A DNA stretch of 64,000 nucleotides from Candidatus Saccharimonadota bacterium (GTDB lineage: Bacteria; Patescibacteriota; Saccharimonadia; Saccharimonadales; Saccharimonadaceae), in contig JAFRAU010000002.1 of assembly GCA_017405245.1 (NCBI GenBank), positions 46,048 through 110,047 on the forward strand, written 5' to 3'. A model generated the notes under the pieces. That model worked only from the letters and a program-made list of their open reading frames with translations, had not been told where the DNA came from and searched no databases. The first letter of the stretch is position 1. Each line of letters begins with the position of its first letter. The position numbers and the translations under genes are program-made. Shown here piece after piece: positions 1 to 7,496 of the stretch.

Positions 1-124
1 CAACTTTTGACTGATCTTCTCTTCCACCCTTGACATTAGAAAAATACTCGGTCGTAGGTTTACTACCTATTGCTTCCGATTTAAAAACAGGGGCGGAAGT
101 AGGATTTTGACCTTCTTTATCCAT
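1..124 (-). CDS. Partial unknown CDS (N-terminal 41 residues)
   Basis: The 5' end of a minus-strand gene runs off the left edge. Reading from the ATG at 124 the frame is open to position 1 and starts MDKEGQNPTSAPVFKSEA. The visible part is hydrophilic and low-complexity, with no signal peptide or known domain, so no function can be given. A TAAAAT box (131-136, minus) preceded by TG lies six nt from the ATG, the same near-leaderless arrangement seen at many genes in this window. That supports the start. The gene is divergent from the one starting at 223. Confidence 0.6.
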   Translation of the reverse strand, partial: MDKEGQNPTSAPVFKSEAIGSKPTTEYFSNVKGGREDQSKV

Positions 125-210
125 AAAATCATTTTAACATAAGCGTAAAAAAAATGGAAGTTTTTATGGAAAAATAATGAGTACAAGCTCGGTACATATA
201 TGCTTTGTGG

Positions 211-216
211 TATAAT
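211..216 (+). promoter_or_regulatory. Extended -10 box, leaderless start at 223
   Basis: TGGTATAAT ends six nt before the ATG at 223, so transcription should begin at or next to the A of the start codon. No -35 and no Shine-Dalgarno (SD) sequence is visible. The box lies inside an upstream in-frame extension of the reading frame (from 205), which rules out that earlier start. Confidence 0.6.
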
Positions 217-222
217 GTAACC

Positions 223-1005
223 ATGAGCAAGAAGAACGAGAATAGCAAAAAACAAGTATCTGCCGAGAAAACTAGCAAAAAGACGGAAGAAAAGAAGACT
301 GACCTACGAAAGAGAAAAACATTTAATATTGTTCTTGCCATAATTAGCATTGTAGTAGTATTGGCGGGAGTCGGTGTGGGGATATGGGCACTAGTGCGCA
401 CTTTTTCTATGGACGAAATCCCAACCGAAGACGAAACCGCACAAGAATTACTTTATAGCTATTTTTATGGAAACCATGGCTGTTCCGATGCAAAAAATGA
501 TGTTTTTAGGAAAGAAAGTTTAGATATTAGTAAACTAGATAGTCTAACCAAAGAGCGTATGGTGATTGGTTTTATGGCTTATTATAAGTATTCTGGAATG
601 ACTTATGATCAAATTAATGAAGTATACCATAGGTATTTTGGGTCGAACGACAATATCAGGGAGAAAGATTCCTATACGGCCCAAGAAGGCACGTATCACA
701 GGACGGAAGATGGGATATATAGTTTAGATGCAAATTGCGATCCACCAGAGCTCGCTACTTGCGTGATTATTGACAGAGCATATAAGAATAAAGATGGTGA
801 CGCGCTGAAATTGGTTCTAAGAGTCTACACAATTGACGAGAACACCGGCAAAGTTTATGCTGGAATAGACCCAACCGTAGACGATCTCGGAGACAATGCG
901 CTAGCAACGATTGATGATATTAATCTTCCAAAGTGGGAAGTAGAATTTAAGAAAGACAAAGATTTAGACCTGCTCGTCATTGAGAAAACTAAACGCTTAA
1001 ATTAA
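223..1005 (+). CDS. Single-pass membrane protein of unknown function
   Basis: A 260-residue protein. It has a Lys/Glu-rich cytoplasmic N-terminus (residues 1-33), one strongly hydrophobic segment at about 36-58, and an acidic, probably extracytoplasmic domain to the end with several cysteines that could form disulfides. I do not recognise the family. ATG 223 is chosen because the -10 box sits just upstream. The gene converges on the FtsB-like gene with a 4-nt overlap at the stop codons. The layout (basic tail, one helix, small outer domain) recurs in several window proteins and suggests an anchored envelope protein; this is inference only. Confidence 0.75.
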   Translation: MSKKNENSKKQVSAEKTSKKTEEKKTDLRKRKTFNIVLAIISIVVVLAGVGVGIWALVRTFSMDEIPTEDETAQELLYSYFYGNHGCSDAKNDVFRKESLDISKLDSLTKERMVIGFMAYYKYSGMTYDQINEVYHRYFGSNDNIREKDSYTAQEGTYHRTEDGIYSLDANCDPPELATCVIIDRAYKNKDGDALKLVLRVYTIDENTGKVYAGIDPTVDDLGDNALATIDDINLPKWEVEFKKDKDLDLLVIEKTKRLN

Positions 1006-1424
1006 CTTCCGAAAATAAACGACATCCACTGTTCAAAGTTAGTTGGCTCTTCGATAGGTTCTTCTACGATAATGTTTTCATGTTTATGCTTGGCGATGTC
1101 GGAATTTGCAGGAAGATAAACTAGTGTCTCTCCGTCAGCTACTTTATTACGTTTGTCGCGAGCAGCAAGCTCTTGATATTCTTCTGAGGCATAGTATTGG
1201 TTTTCCAATTCTAGTGATTCTATTTCTATTTCGAGCATAGCGAGTTCATTTTTGCGGACGTTTAAACGCTGCTCTAATTCCCAGTTACGATTAGTAGCAG
1301 AAATAGCCCCCCAAGTCCAAAGTAAAGCTGCGCCTACGCCAATGAGAAAAATGGTGTGACCACCAGAGAACCAACGCTTGGCCTTATACCCTATTCTCCT
1401 AAAACCAGTTTTTATTCTTTCCAT
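1002..1424 (-). CDS. FtsB/DivIC-like septum formation protein
   Basis: A 140-residue bitopic protein. It has a basic N-terminus, one transmembrane helix at about 24-43, then a heptad-like Leu/Glu-rich coiled coil (about 48-85), then a short polar tail. This is the architecture of the FtsB/DivIC family, which binds FtsL and FtsQ in the divisome. The sequence family is weakly conserved, so the call rests mainly on architecture. It is transcribed away from the tRNA gene; a minus-strand TATAAT at 1437-1442 gives a leader of only a few nt. It might instead be an unrelated coiled-coil membrane protein. Confidence 0.6.
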   Translation of the reverse strand: MERIKTGFRRIGYKAKRWFSGGHTIFLIGVGAALLWTWGAISATNRNWELEQRLNVRKNELAMLEIEIESLELENQYYASEEYQELAARDKRNKVADGETLVYLPANSDIAKHKHENIIVEEPIEEPTNFEQWMSFIFGS

Positions 1425-1436
1425 TTATGCTTTATT

Positions 1437-1459
1437 ATTATAGCATTTTTTGCTATAAT
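1437..1459. promoter_or_regulatory. Mirror-image divergent promoters (FtsB-like / tRNA)
   Basis: ATTATAGCA (1437-1445) and TGCTATAAT (1451-1459) are exact inverted copies separated by five T. The left copy reads as an extended -10 for the minus gene at 1424, and the right copy for the tRNA starting at 1473. No -35 elements can be seen for either. Confidence 0.6.
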
Positions 1460-1472
1460 GAGTCTAGTCCTT

Positions 1473-1548
1473 GGGGGCGTAGCTCAGGGGTTAGAGCAGT
1501 CGGCTCATAACCGATTGGTCGTTGGTTCGAACCCAACCGCCCCCACCA
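1473..1548 (+). tRNA. tRNA-Met (CAU)
   Basis: A full cloverleaf. The acceptor stem GGGGGCG (1473-1479) pairs with CGCCCCC (1538-1544), followed by an encoded ACCA. The D arm contains AGCTCAGGGG. The anticodon stem GTCGG/CCGAT closes the loop CTCATAA with anticodon CAT. The T loop is GGTTCGAACCC. The G1-C72 pair and the lack of three G-C pairs at the base of the anticodon stem exclude the initiator tRNA. Elongator Met is most likely; a lysidine-modified tRNA-Ile(CAU) cannot be ruled out by eye. A promoter lies 14 nt upstream and a terminator follows directly. Confidence 0.95.
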
Positions 1549-1550
1549 AA

Positions 1551-1588
1551 AATCCACGCATCAAACGTGGACTTTTGTTTTTTAAGTT
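1551..1588 (+). terminator. Rho-independent terminator after tRNA
   Basis: TCCACG (1553-1558) and CGTGGA (1566-1571) form a short stem, followed by a T-rich run (1573-1583). It also lies just beyond the 3' end of the convergent MscS-like gene and may serve both. Confidence 0.7.
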
Positions 1589-2137
1589 TTAATTATTTTT
1601 CTGATCAGACACGTCTTCTGGCTTACTGCAATTAATTAGGCCGTCAATATTATGATTGGCGAGAATTTTTACTTCACCTTTTTCGTTCTCTACTTCGGTG
1701 GTTTTGAGGCCAATACTTTTTACTACACCTTTAAAACCATCTGCGGGAATGATTACGGTATCGCCAACACTGAATTGATCCTCGGCGATAATTGCAATAC
1801 CAGCGATAAAATCCTTAATCATGTCCTGGAAGGCCAAGCCGACAATAGCGGTCAAAATACCAAGGCCAGCGAGCAGAGATGCGACGTTGACTCCTAAGTC
1901 CGCAAGGATAACTAGCAGAACAATAATTAGCATTAGGTATCTTAAAACGCTCAAAATCATTTGAGAAATTGTCTTAAAACGTTGTCTCTGAACACCTGTC
2001 GTCTTACGACCTGCATGGCTTAAAGCAATCTTTATAATGCGACGGATAATAAAATAGATGATGAAAACGGCTAAAAGATAGAGTGCCGAATTAATCAATT
2101 TTCTAATGCTAATTTCTGTTCCGAAAATATTCAGCAT
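1589..2137 (-). CDS. Small-conductance mechanosensitive channel (MscS family), short form
   Basis: 182 residues. Two transmembrane segments (about 13-31 and 62-83) are followed by the Gly/Ala-rich pore helix typical of MscS TM3 (SLLAGLGILTAIVGLAFQD, about 97-115). The start of the beta domain follows, with the diagnostic FSVGDTVII and a GVVKSIGLKTTEV strand. MscS homologues release osmolytes on hypo-osmotic shock. This one ends soon after the beta domain and lacks most of the C-terminal alpha/beta vestibule, giving it a minimal size against about 286 residues for E. coli MscS. It lies 15 nt behind the Ntn hydrolase gene with an AAAGG SD, so it is probably co-transcribed. Confidence 0.85.
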   Translation of the reverse strand: MLNIFGTEISIRKLINSALYLLAVFIIYFIIRRIIKIALSHAGRKTTGVQRQRFKTISQMILSVLRYLMLIIVLLVILADLGVNVASLLAGLGILTAIVGLAFQDMIKDFIAGIAIIAEDQFSVGDTVIIPADGFKGVVKSIGLKTTEVENEKGEVKILANHNIDGLINCSKPEDVSDQKNN

Positions 2138-2152
2138 GGATTGCCTTTATGA

Positions 2153-3100
2153 TTACTGTTGAATAAGCTCGGTGCTGTTTATATCAAAGTCGGAGAGAGC
2201 GGCTTTTTTGATGGCTGGGTCTTCATAAGTGTTCCAATAGTAAGTCTTGGTGGCGGCTGAATAGCCACCAGTATAGACGGTTTTCTCAAAGTCACCGCTA
2301 GCCATAGCAGCAGCGCCATCAATCATTGCAACCCCTGCCAAGGTATGGAACAAGCGAGAAATGTTTTCTTCTTCGGTAGACTTAACCGGATAGTGAGTAT
2401 TGAGATAGGCGACACGGACAAAGCGAGACGGAGAATAATAATCACCAGGGATACCTCGCATCAAAGAGCCCGAACCAAAAGCCGTCATTTCTGCCTTACC
2501 CCAGACAACCTTTGCTGGCTGTGGACTGGAAAGATTAAGATAATTTCTAAGGTTCTCTTTGTGCCAGCCGTAACCAGGTTGATTTGTAAGGACGTCTACA
2601 TTATTGCGGAAGATTTCTAGACCATTTTTAGTATATTCCACAACAATGCTACGATCTTTGTCGCCAATAATCCAGTGAAGAAGTGATACTGGGTATTTAT
2701 CATTAATTGGTTTTGATACGATGGCGACATTTTTTAGAGCTACTTCTACTTCGTCAACAGTAGAGAAGTTCATAGCTATCCATAGTGGGAATTCGTATGC
2801 GGAGATATTGGTCTTGCCATCAACAGCAGCAGGCTCATACTCGGCATAGCCTGGGAAGTTTAAGCCAGCAATCGCAAGACCGGCTTCATTACCACAGTCA
2901 AAATAAAGCGGTGTATTCTCCGCAATAATGCCCATACCAATTAGTGCGTATTTTGGAGTAAGTTCTCCTAGAAATGCTGAGTGATAGCGATAGCCTTTTG
3001 GCGTCACGACAATTTTCTGACCGTAGCCAACCGACCAATCTAGATTACGCCCAAAAAACATACTTCCTTTATCGTCATTAAAGCGAATAGCAGTGCACAT
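2153..3100 (-). CDS. Choloylglycine hydrolase / penicillin V acylase family Ntn hydrolase
   Basis: 315 residues beginning Met-Cys-Thr. Removal of Met would expose the catalytic Cys2 nucleophile. Arg18 and Asp21 (GRNLDW, 17-22) match the bile-salt-hydrolase catalytic residues. An Asn in the VLTNQP motif and the Arg in PSRFVRVA fit the remaining conserved positions. Family members hydrolyse linear amides (conjugated bile acids, penicillin V, N-acyl homoserine lactones). The substrate cannot be assigned from sequence. No signal peptide is seen, so it is probably cytoplasmic. An AAAGGAGAG SD precedes the ATG. It leads a two-gene operon with the MscS-like channel. For an episymbiont, acyl-homoserine-lactone or antibiotic acylase activity is as plausible as bile-salt hydrolysis. 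Confidence 0.88.
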   Translation of the reverse strand: MCTAIRFNDDKGSMFFGRNLDWSVGYGQKIVVTPKGYRYHSAFLGELTPKYALIGMGIIAENTPLYFDCGNEAGLAIAGLNFPGYAEYEPAAVDGKTNISAYEFPLWIAMNFSTVDEVEVALKNVAIVSKPINDKYPVSLLHWIIGDKDRSIVVEYTKNGLEIFRNNVDVLTNQPGYGWHKENLRNYLNLSSPQPAKVVWGKAEMTAFGSGSLMRGIPGDYYSPSRFVRVAYLNTHYPVKSTEEENISRLFHTLAGVAMIDGAAAMASGDFEKTVYTGGYSAATKTYYWNTYEDPAIKKAALSDFDINSTELIQQ

Positions 3101-3160
3101 ATACTCTCCTTTTATTTCTTTTTATTTTAGCATAATCGGATTGTAAAACAAGCGTACACA

Positions 3161-3190
3161 AAATAAGCCAGGCTGATACCTGACTTATTT
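3161..3190 (-). terminator. Hairpin terminator after the 68-residue gene
   Basis: AAATAAGCCAGG (3161-3172) and CCTGACTTATTT (3179-3190) form a near-perfect stem around a 6-nt loop, with T runs on both strands. It lies beyond the stop codon at 3224 and can end minus-strand transcripts. Confidence 0.7.
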
Positions 3191-3223
3191 TTATAGAGTT
3201 TAAGTTTTGAATTTGGCCGAAGA

Positions 3224-3430
3224 CTATTTCTTCTTAGAAAGGGTCAAGAAACCGTTTCTAGGGTTTTCATTGACGACACGATCTGCTGGAAGATCAACTG
3301 GGGTGCCCTTACCGCCGTTCTCAGTCTTAGTGAAGAAGTAGATAGTTTGCTTCTTACCACCGCGAAGGGTGACTTCTGACTGGCGTAGGTAGTAGGTAAT
3401 ACCTTTGCTGTTAGTATGTTGGTAGGCCAT
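3224..3430 (-). CDS. Small conserved protein of unknown function
   Basis: 68 residues, basic, soluble, starting MAYQHTNSKGITYYL and ending in a Lys run. It contains a TLRGGKKQTIYFFTK stretch. From memory, similar tiny proteins recur in CPR and actinobacterial genomes without a known role; I cannot verify that here. It has one of the strongest SD sites in the window (AAGGAGG seven nt before the ATG) and its own terminator. That points to a monocistronic, well-translated gene rather than a leaderless one. It may bind nucleic acid, as judged only by its charge. Confidence 0.75.
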   Translation of the reverse strand: MAYQHTNSKGITYYLRQSEVTLRGGKKQTIYFFTKTENGGKGTPVDLPADRVVNENPRNGFLTLSKKK

Positions 3431-3506
3431 AATTCCTCCTTAATTGTTATACTTCTTATCTTATGACCCCTTGCCTAAGATGTCAAGAGGTTTTTTAGAC
3501 TTTTTC

Positions 3507-4208
3507 TTATTTTCTTATAAAAATTAAAGCTAGACGGAGGATGCACCAGATAATCACCCTGACAATGATAACTATAAGTAGCACAGCACAGACAATGGCG
3601 ACAAAACCGGACAAGGTCGGAGTCCAGATGGGGGAAGCAAAGTCATAGCGAAAGAGTGCCGTGGACGGCAGGGTGGCCATGAAGGTATCTTCAATAGATT
3701 CCGTGGTTGGATACTTAGCGATTTCTCCTGTCATACAGTCAAGGTAACCTTGGCTATTCCAAGCCCAACCATTCTGGATGGCAAGTGGACGACAGACTTC
3801 CATAGCCTTAGCAAAAACATTACCGTTAGGATTCTCGTCTGTTCTCCCTTGCTCTTCTGCGCGGGTCAAAGCCTCTTCCGCTTTTCTCTCGTATTGATGT
3901 TCTAAATAAATCGGTCCGGTACCAAAAGTGATGACGGACTCTCCGTTTTTTTCAATAACGTTAATAACTGTGTGACTACGAACAAATTCTTGAAGGCGTT
4001 TAATAGAACTAGCGATTTCTTCATCATTATTTGCTGAATCGGCGGCGGACACCTCAGCTTTTAAATCAGTCATTTTAATATGGTCAAATCGGAGAAGAGT
4101 TGCATAAATAAATAATAAGAGAATCAAAACAATAAGGAGCTGCCACGTCCTGATGCGGCCAAGAGATTTAAGGGATTTTTTGAGTTCAAACTTATTAATA
4201 CCACCCAT
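3507..4208 (-). CDS. Two-pass membrane protein of unknown function
   Basis: 233 residues. A short basic N-terminus is followed by a transmembrane helix (about 22-40), a polar Glu-rich external loop (about 45-180) with a cysteine pair (MEVCRP and LDCMTG), and a second long hydrophobic helix (about 198-226), ending basic. No domain is recognised. It is transcribed divergently from the Mur ligase, sharing a compact 44-bp promoter region. The -10 (4220-4225, minus) lies 11 nt from the ATG. Confidence 0.7.
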   Translation of the reverse strand: MGGINKFELKKSLKSLGRIRTWQLLIVLILLLFIYATLLRFDHIKMTDLKAEVSAADSANNDEEIASSIKRLQEFVRSHTVINVIEKNGESVITFGTGPIYLEHQYERKAEEALTRAEEQGRTDENPNGNVFAKAMEVCRPLAIQNGWAWNSQGYLDCMTGEIAKYPTTESIEDTFMATLPSTALFRYDFASPIWTPTLSGFVAIVCAVLLIVIIVRVIIWCILRLALIFIRK

Positions 4209-4219
4209 GTGCTAATATA

Positions 4220-4244
4220 ATTATAGCACAGGATATGCTATAAT
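4220..4244. promoter_or_regulatory. Mirror-image divergent promoters (membrane protein / Mur ligase)
   Basis: ATTATAGCA (4220-4228) and TGCTATAAT (4236-4244) are exact inverted extended -10 boxes seven bp apart, the same pair as at 1437-1459. The right box is eight nt from the Mur ligase ATG at 4253, which has no SD. Both genes should therefore have very short or no leaders. RNA polymerase probably cannot occupy both promoters at once. Confidence 0.6.
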
Positions 4245-4252
4245 ATATAGAT

Positions 4253-5581
4253 ATGAATATCTATATTTCCGGCATCTGTGGGACTGGTCTTGGGCCGTTA
4301 GCTCTAATGGCAAAAGCTGCTGGACTTTCCGTGTGCGGGTCCGATAGCCAAAGTGGGGCAATAACCGACGAGCTGATAAGCAGGGGAATAGAGGTGAATC
4401 TAGGGAAAAATTCCCAGGATGGAGACTTTTTATCACAAAAGCTTAAAGAAGGGAAGGTTGACTGGTTTGTTTATACCTCAGCTTTACCAAGTGACCATCC
4501 GGAACTTGTGCTGGCGAAAAAAAATAATATTAGAGTATCTAAGCGAGATGAGCTGATAGCTTATCTGGTAGAAAAATTAGGGCTAAAAATGGTAGCTGTG
4601 GCGGGTACACATGGAAAAACCACCACCACTGCGATGATTACTTGGACGGCACTTAATATCGGACTACCCGTTTCTTACTTAGTAGGAACAACTCTGCCAT
4701 TTGCCGAGGCGGGACATTATACACCAAAATCCAAATTCTTAATCTATGAGGCAGATGAATATGATAAAAATTTCTTACATTTTTTTCCGTGGCTTTCTGT
4801 AATCACGGCAGTATCTTATGACCATCCAGACATCTATCCAACAAAACTTGATTACATGAAAGCTTTTTATAAGTTTGAAGGCCAAAGCGAAAATGTAATT
4901 CGTGGTAGAGAACTGGAAGGTGAAGCCGTAATTAATACCGAAACGATAGACCTTAGTGAAAAATTTTCACTAGCAGGAAAAGCTAGACGATATGATGCAG
5001 GATTAGCCATGCAGGCGATTTTTGAGATGGTTGAAGAAATTGGCATGGAAAAGGCCGGGGGAAATCTGCTTTCTTTAAATAAAGATTATTCTAGTAGAGA
5101 AATAGATGAGTCTCTTCTGATTGAAATACTTGATAATTTTCCAGGAGTAGGAAGACGATTTGAAAAAATTGCCGATGGCGTTTATTCTGATTATGGACAT
5201 CATCCGGAAGAAATAGCGGCAACCATCGAAATGGCCGAAGAAGAAGCCAAAAGGATGGGACTAAACGGCGTAGTGGCGATATATGAGCCACACCAAAATA
5301 CCAGACAGCACGAAGTGCGAAATGGGTATAAAAACGTTTTTCTGGGTGTAGAAAAATTATATTGGCTACCGACTTATCTTGTTCGAGAAAATGAAAAGTT
5401 GGAAGTATTAAAGCCGAGTGATTTTATTAAAGACCTAGCGAACTCTACCGATGCCGAGCCAGCAAAACTAGATAATACGTTTGGGGAGAAGTTAAAAAAA
5501 TGGCGGAGAGATGGGTATTTGATCCTACTGATGACGGCGGGACCGGCTGATAGCTGGCTGAGAAAGGAGTTCAATGAGTAA
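4253..5581 (+). CDS. murC: Mur ligase (UDP-N-acetylmuramate--L-alanine ligase or Mpl type)
   Basis: 442 residues. The N-terminal nucleotide-binding motif GICGTGLGPLA (8-18) is typical of MurC/Mpl. The ATP loop AGTHGKTTTT is at 117-126, and a YEADEYDKNF acidic motif and a SDYGHHPEEI motif follow in the ligase domains. Mur ligases add the first amino acid (MurC), or a whole tripeptide in recycling (Mpl), to UDP-MurNAc in the cytoplasm. Length and motifs fit either. MurC is preferred because peptidoglycan synthesis needs it, but other mur genes are absent here, so Mpl remains possible. Translation looks leaderless. It overlaps gtrA by 8 nt and is probably co-transcribed with it. Confidence 0.8.
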   Translation: MNIYISGICGTGLGPLALMAKAAGLSVCGSDSQSGAITDELISRGIEVNLGKNSQDGDFLSQKLKEGKVDWFVYTSALPSDHPELVLAKKNNIRVSKRDELIAYLVEKLGLKMVAVAGTHGKTTTTAMITWTALNIGLPVSYLVGTTLPFAEAGHYTPKSKFLIYEADEYDKNFLHFFPWLSVITAVSYDHPDIYPTKLDYMKAFYKFEGQSENVIRGRELEGEAVINTETIDLSEKFSLAGKARRYDAGLAMQAIFEMVEEIGMEKAGGNLLSLNKDYSSREIDESLLIEILDNFPGVGRRFEKIADGVYSDYGHHPEEIAATIEMAEEEAKRMGLNGVVAIYEPHQNTRQHEVRNGYKNVFLGVEKLYWLPTYLVRENEKLEVLKPSDFIKDLANSTDAEPAKLDNTFGEKLKKWRRDGYLILLMTAGPADSWLRKEFNE

Positions 5582-6146
5582 AAAGGAGACTGCTGAAAAG
5601 TCGACTACCGTATCTAGAATATTAAAATTCGCCGGTGTTGGAATTGTGGCTACTGTTTTTGATTACTTAGTATACACGGGTCTAGTAATGTTATTTTTCG
5701 GTGGGGATGTCAATATGGCGACGCTAGCATCCGTAATCTCTGGTGTCTTATCTGTATTTGTAGCATATTTTTTGCATAATAATATTACCTGGAAAGAGCG
5801 AAATCCGGGGAAATATGGAATAATTAAGTTCTTTATTTGGAACTTTGTAATAGTATTATTAGCACGGCCACTACTCTCAATGCTATTTTCTCTAACCACC
5901 GGATTATATGAATTTGCTTTCATGATACTGGGGTGGATTCCGTTTTTTTCTTCTTACGAGTTTGTAGAAAGTACTGGGATTTACGTACTAATGATTCTTG
6001 TAACGATGACTCTTAATTATGTTTTTTACGAGAAGATTGTCTTTGGTAAAAAAGAGAGCAGGGATGAGAAAGACGTGGAGAGCGTTAGGGAGACCGGAGA
6101 AGAAAAGCAAACTAAACGCAAAGCTGCTCAGGATAGCGATAAGTAA
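5574..6146 (+). CDS. GtrA-family polytopic membrane protein
   Basis: 190 residues with four hydrophobic segments (about 17-38, 46-67, 86-108 and 128-151). The FAGVGIVATVFDYLVYTGLV opening and the late NYVFYEKIVFG motif are typical of GtrA/DPMS1-like proteins. GtrA proteins are thought to help flip or present polyprenyl-phosphate-linked sugars made by GtrB-type glycosyltransferases, two of which lie at 30.9-32.8 kb. An AAGGAG SD precedes the ATG and the gene overlaps murC. The last ~35 residues are a very hydrophilic Lys/Glu tail. They lie antisense to the last transmembrane helices of the convergent polymerase gene (159-bp overlap). Confidence 0.85.
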   Translation: MSKKETAEKSTTVSRILKFAGVGIVATVFDYLVYTGLVMLFFGGDVNMATLASVISGVLSVFVAYFLHNNITWKERNPGKYGIIKFFIWNFVIVLLARPLLSMLFSLTTGLYEFAFMILGWIPFFSSYEFVESTGIYVLMILVTMTLNYVFYEKIVFGKKESRDEKDVESVRETGEEKQTKRKAAQDSDK

Positions 6147-7496
6147 AGCGTTCTTATCAACCTTTTTGAATGCATAAATTAAAATAGCAATAATAAGAAT
6201 TGTTCCGATAATGCCTAGTTCTAGAAGAATACTTATGTATTCATTTTGGACTATTTCTTTTGGTCCTAATTCTTCTGGTCGGTATGCGCTCATGGCGATA
6301 CCAGCAGAACCAAGACCGGTACCAATGGTAAGATATTGAGGAGAAGAAGCCATAGTAGTGAGAGCTAAACCACTAAGGTTCAGACGTATGCTGGTTGATT
6401 CCGCAACGTAGCCGTTAAAGTTAGAGGTGTCCTTTACTGCGTTTGGAGCAATGTTTTCGGACTCAGTTGTCAATGTAGAGACTGATTCTTCCGAGTCTGG
6501 GGAAGAGCTGGTGTCCTCTGGCGATATAGTCGATTCTATATCTTGCTGTGGCTGTTTAATATTATTTGGTCGAAGGTCAATAATCCCAAGTGATAATTGA
6601 TGAACAGCTTTGGTGATGCCAGAGTAGAAATCATCTGTGGTGGGGCTAGCCGCAGCAAATAATCCATCTGCCCCGAGTGAAACAAGGAAGGCTAGAAAAA
6701 CGATCATAAAAGTCATAGTTGCTGTTTTTAATTTATATTTTATGATAGGGAATCGTTTGCTCTGACACATTACAAATAGTACGACTAAGCCTACAATGAG
6801 GGAGTAGACAGCGCCGCGTGAAAGCGTAAGGAAAGTAGTCGAGGTTAGGAAGAATGTAAGGAAAACTAAGCAATGCTTTTGCTTACGGTTTTTGTGCGCA
6901 CCAGAGAAAAGCAAGTAAAAAGATAGTAGGGTTGGGGCGAGGAGTAGATTACCCATGAATTGAGGCTCGATAGCAAAGCCATTAGGGTGCGGAAAGCCAA
7001 ATGCGGTAAATGTGCAACCGCGACAGAGAAGAGTAAAATCTCTGGTGACTCCGGCGAGATCTAAGACACATTGAATCCAGCAGATGATACTTACAAAAAC
7101 CGCAGAAGAAAGAAAAATCTTGACAAGTGGACTAATGAGACGAGGTGTGTTTTTAAGGAGATAGACAATGTTTAAAACGGCAAATAGGAGTAGCCAGAGT
7201 ATGCCAGCGGTCAAAATCGCGCGAAGGTGATTAGCGGACCAAATGGCGGACAGAGAACAATATAATGGAATCAAGCTAGAAATAAGTATTTTTTTCCACC
7301 CGTAAAACTGAATTAGATTTTTGATAAAGGGAAGACTAACTATAAAGAAAATGCCTAGCCATATTTCTGGGATAGACAAATCATAATTCATGTAATTATT
7401 AGAGCCAAGTGAAATAACTGGATGATAAGAGAAGAAAACGACAACCGGCAAAAGAAAGAGAAGAACTAGTTGGGTTTTTTTAATGAATTTTTTCAT
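5988..7496 (-). CDS. O-antigen ligase/polymerase-like (Wzy/WaaL) membrane protein
   Basis: 502 residues with about 11 transmembrane helices and a large Ser/Thr/Glu-rich external loop (about 280-400) before the last helices. A GTGLGSAG motif in that loop region is typical of Wzy_C/O-antigen ligase proteins. Such enzymes polymerise lipid-linked oligosaccharides or transfer glycan chains on the outer face of the membrane. Polymerase and ligase cannot be told apart by eye. It is the last gene of a three-gene operon (sugar transferase, GT4, this) and overlaps the GT4 by 17 nt. Its 3' 159 bp overlap gtrA on the other strand, and the helices there look genuine. Confidence 0.8.
   Translation of the reverse strand: MKKFIKKTQLVLLFLLPVVVFFSYHPVISLGSNNYMNYDLSIPEIWLGIFFIVSLPFIKNLIQFYGWKKILISSLIPLYCSLSAIWSANHLRAILTAGILWLLLFAVLNIVYLLKNTPRLISPLVKIFLSSAVFVSIICWIQCVLDLAGVTRDFTLLCRGCTFTAFGFPHPNGFAIEPQFMGNLLLAPTLLSFYLLFSGAHKNRKQKHCLVFLTFFLTSTTFLTLSRGAVYSLIVGLVVLFVMCQSKRFPIIKYKLKTATMTFMIVFLAFLVSLGADGLFAAASPTTDDFYSGITKAVHQLSLGIIDLRPNNIKQPQQDIESTISPEDTSSSPDSEESVSTLTTESENIAPNAVKDTSNFNGYVAESTSIRLNLSGLALTTMASSPQYLTIGTGLGSAGIAMSAYRPEELGPKEIVQNEYISILLELGIIGTILIIAILIYAFKKVDKNALLIAILSSFAFSLLFFSGLPNALHVFLIPALFFTKDNLLVKNIIKSHRYKNH

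Noticed and set aside
1473..1548. Initiator tRNA-fMet
   Set aside because: G1-C72 is paired and the anticodon stem lacks three consecutive G-C pairs.
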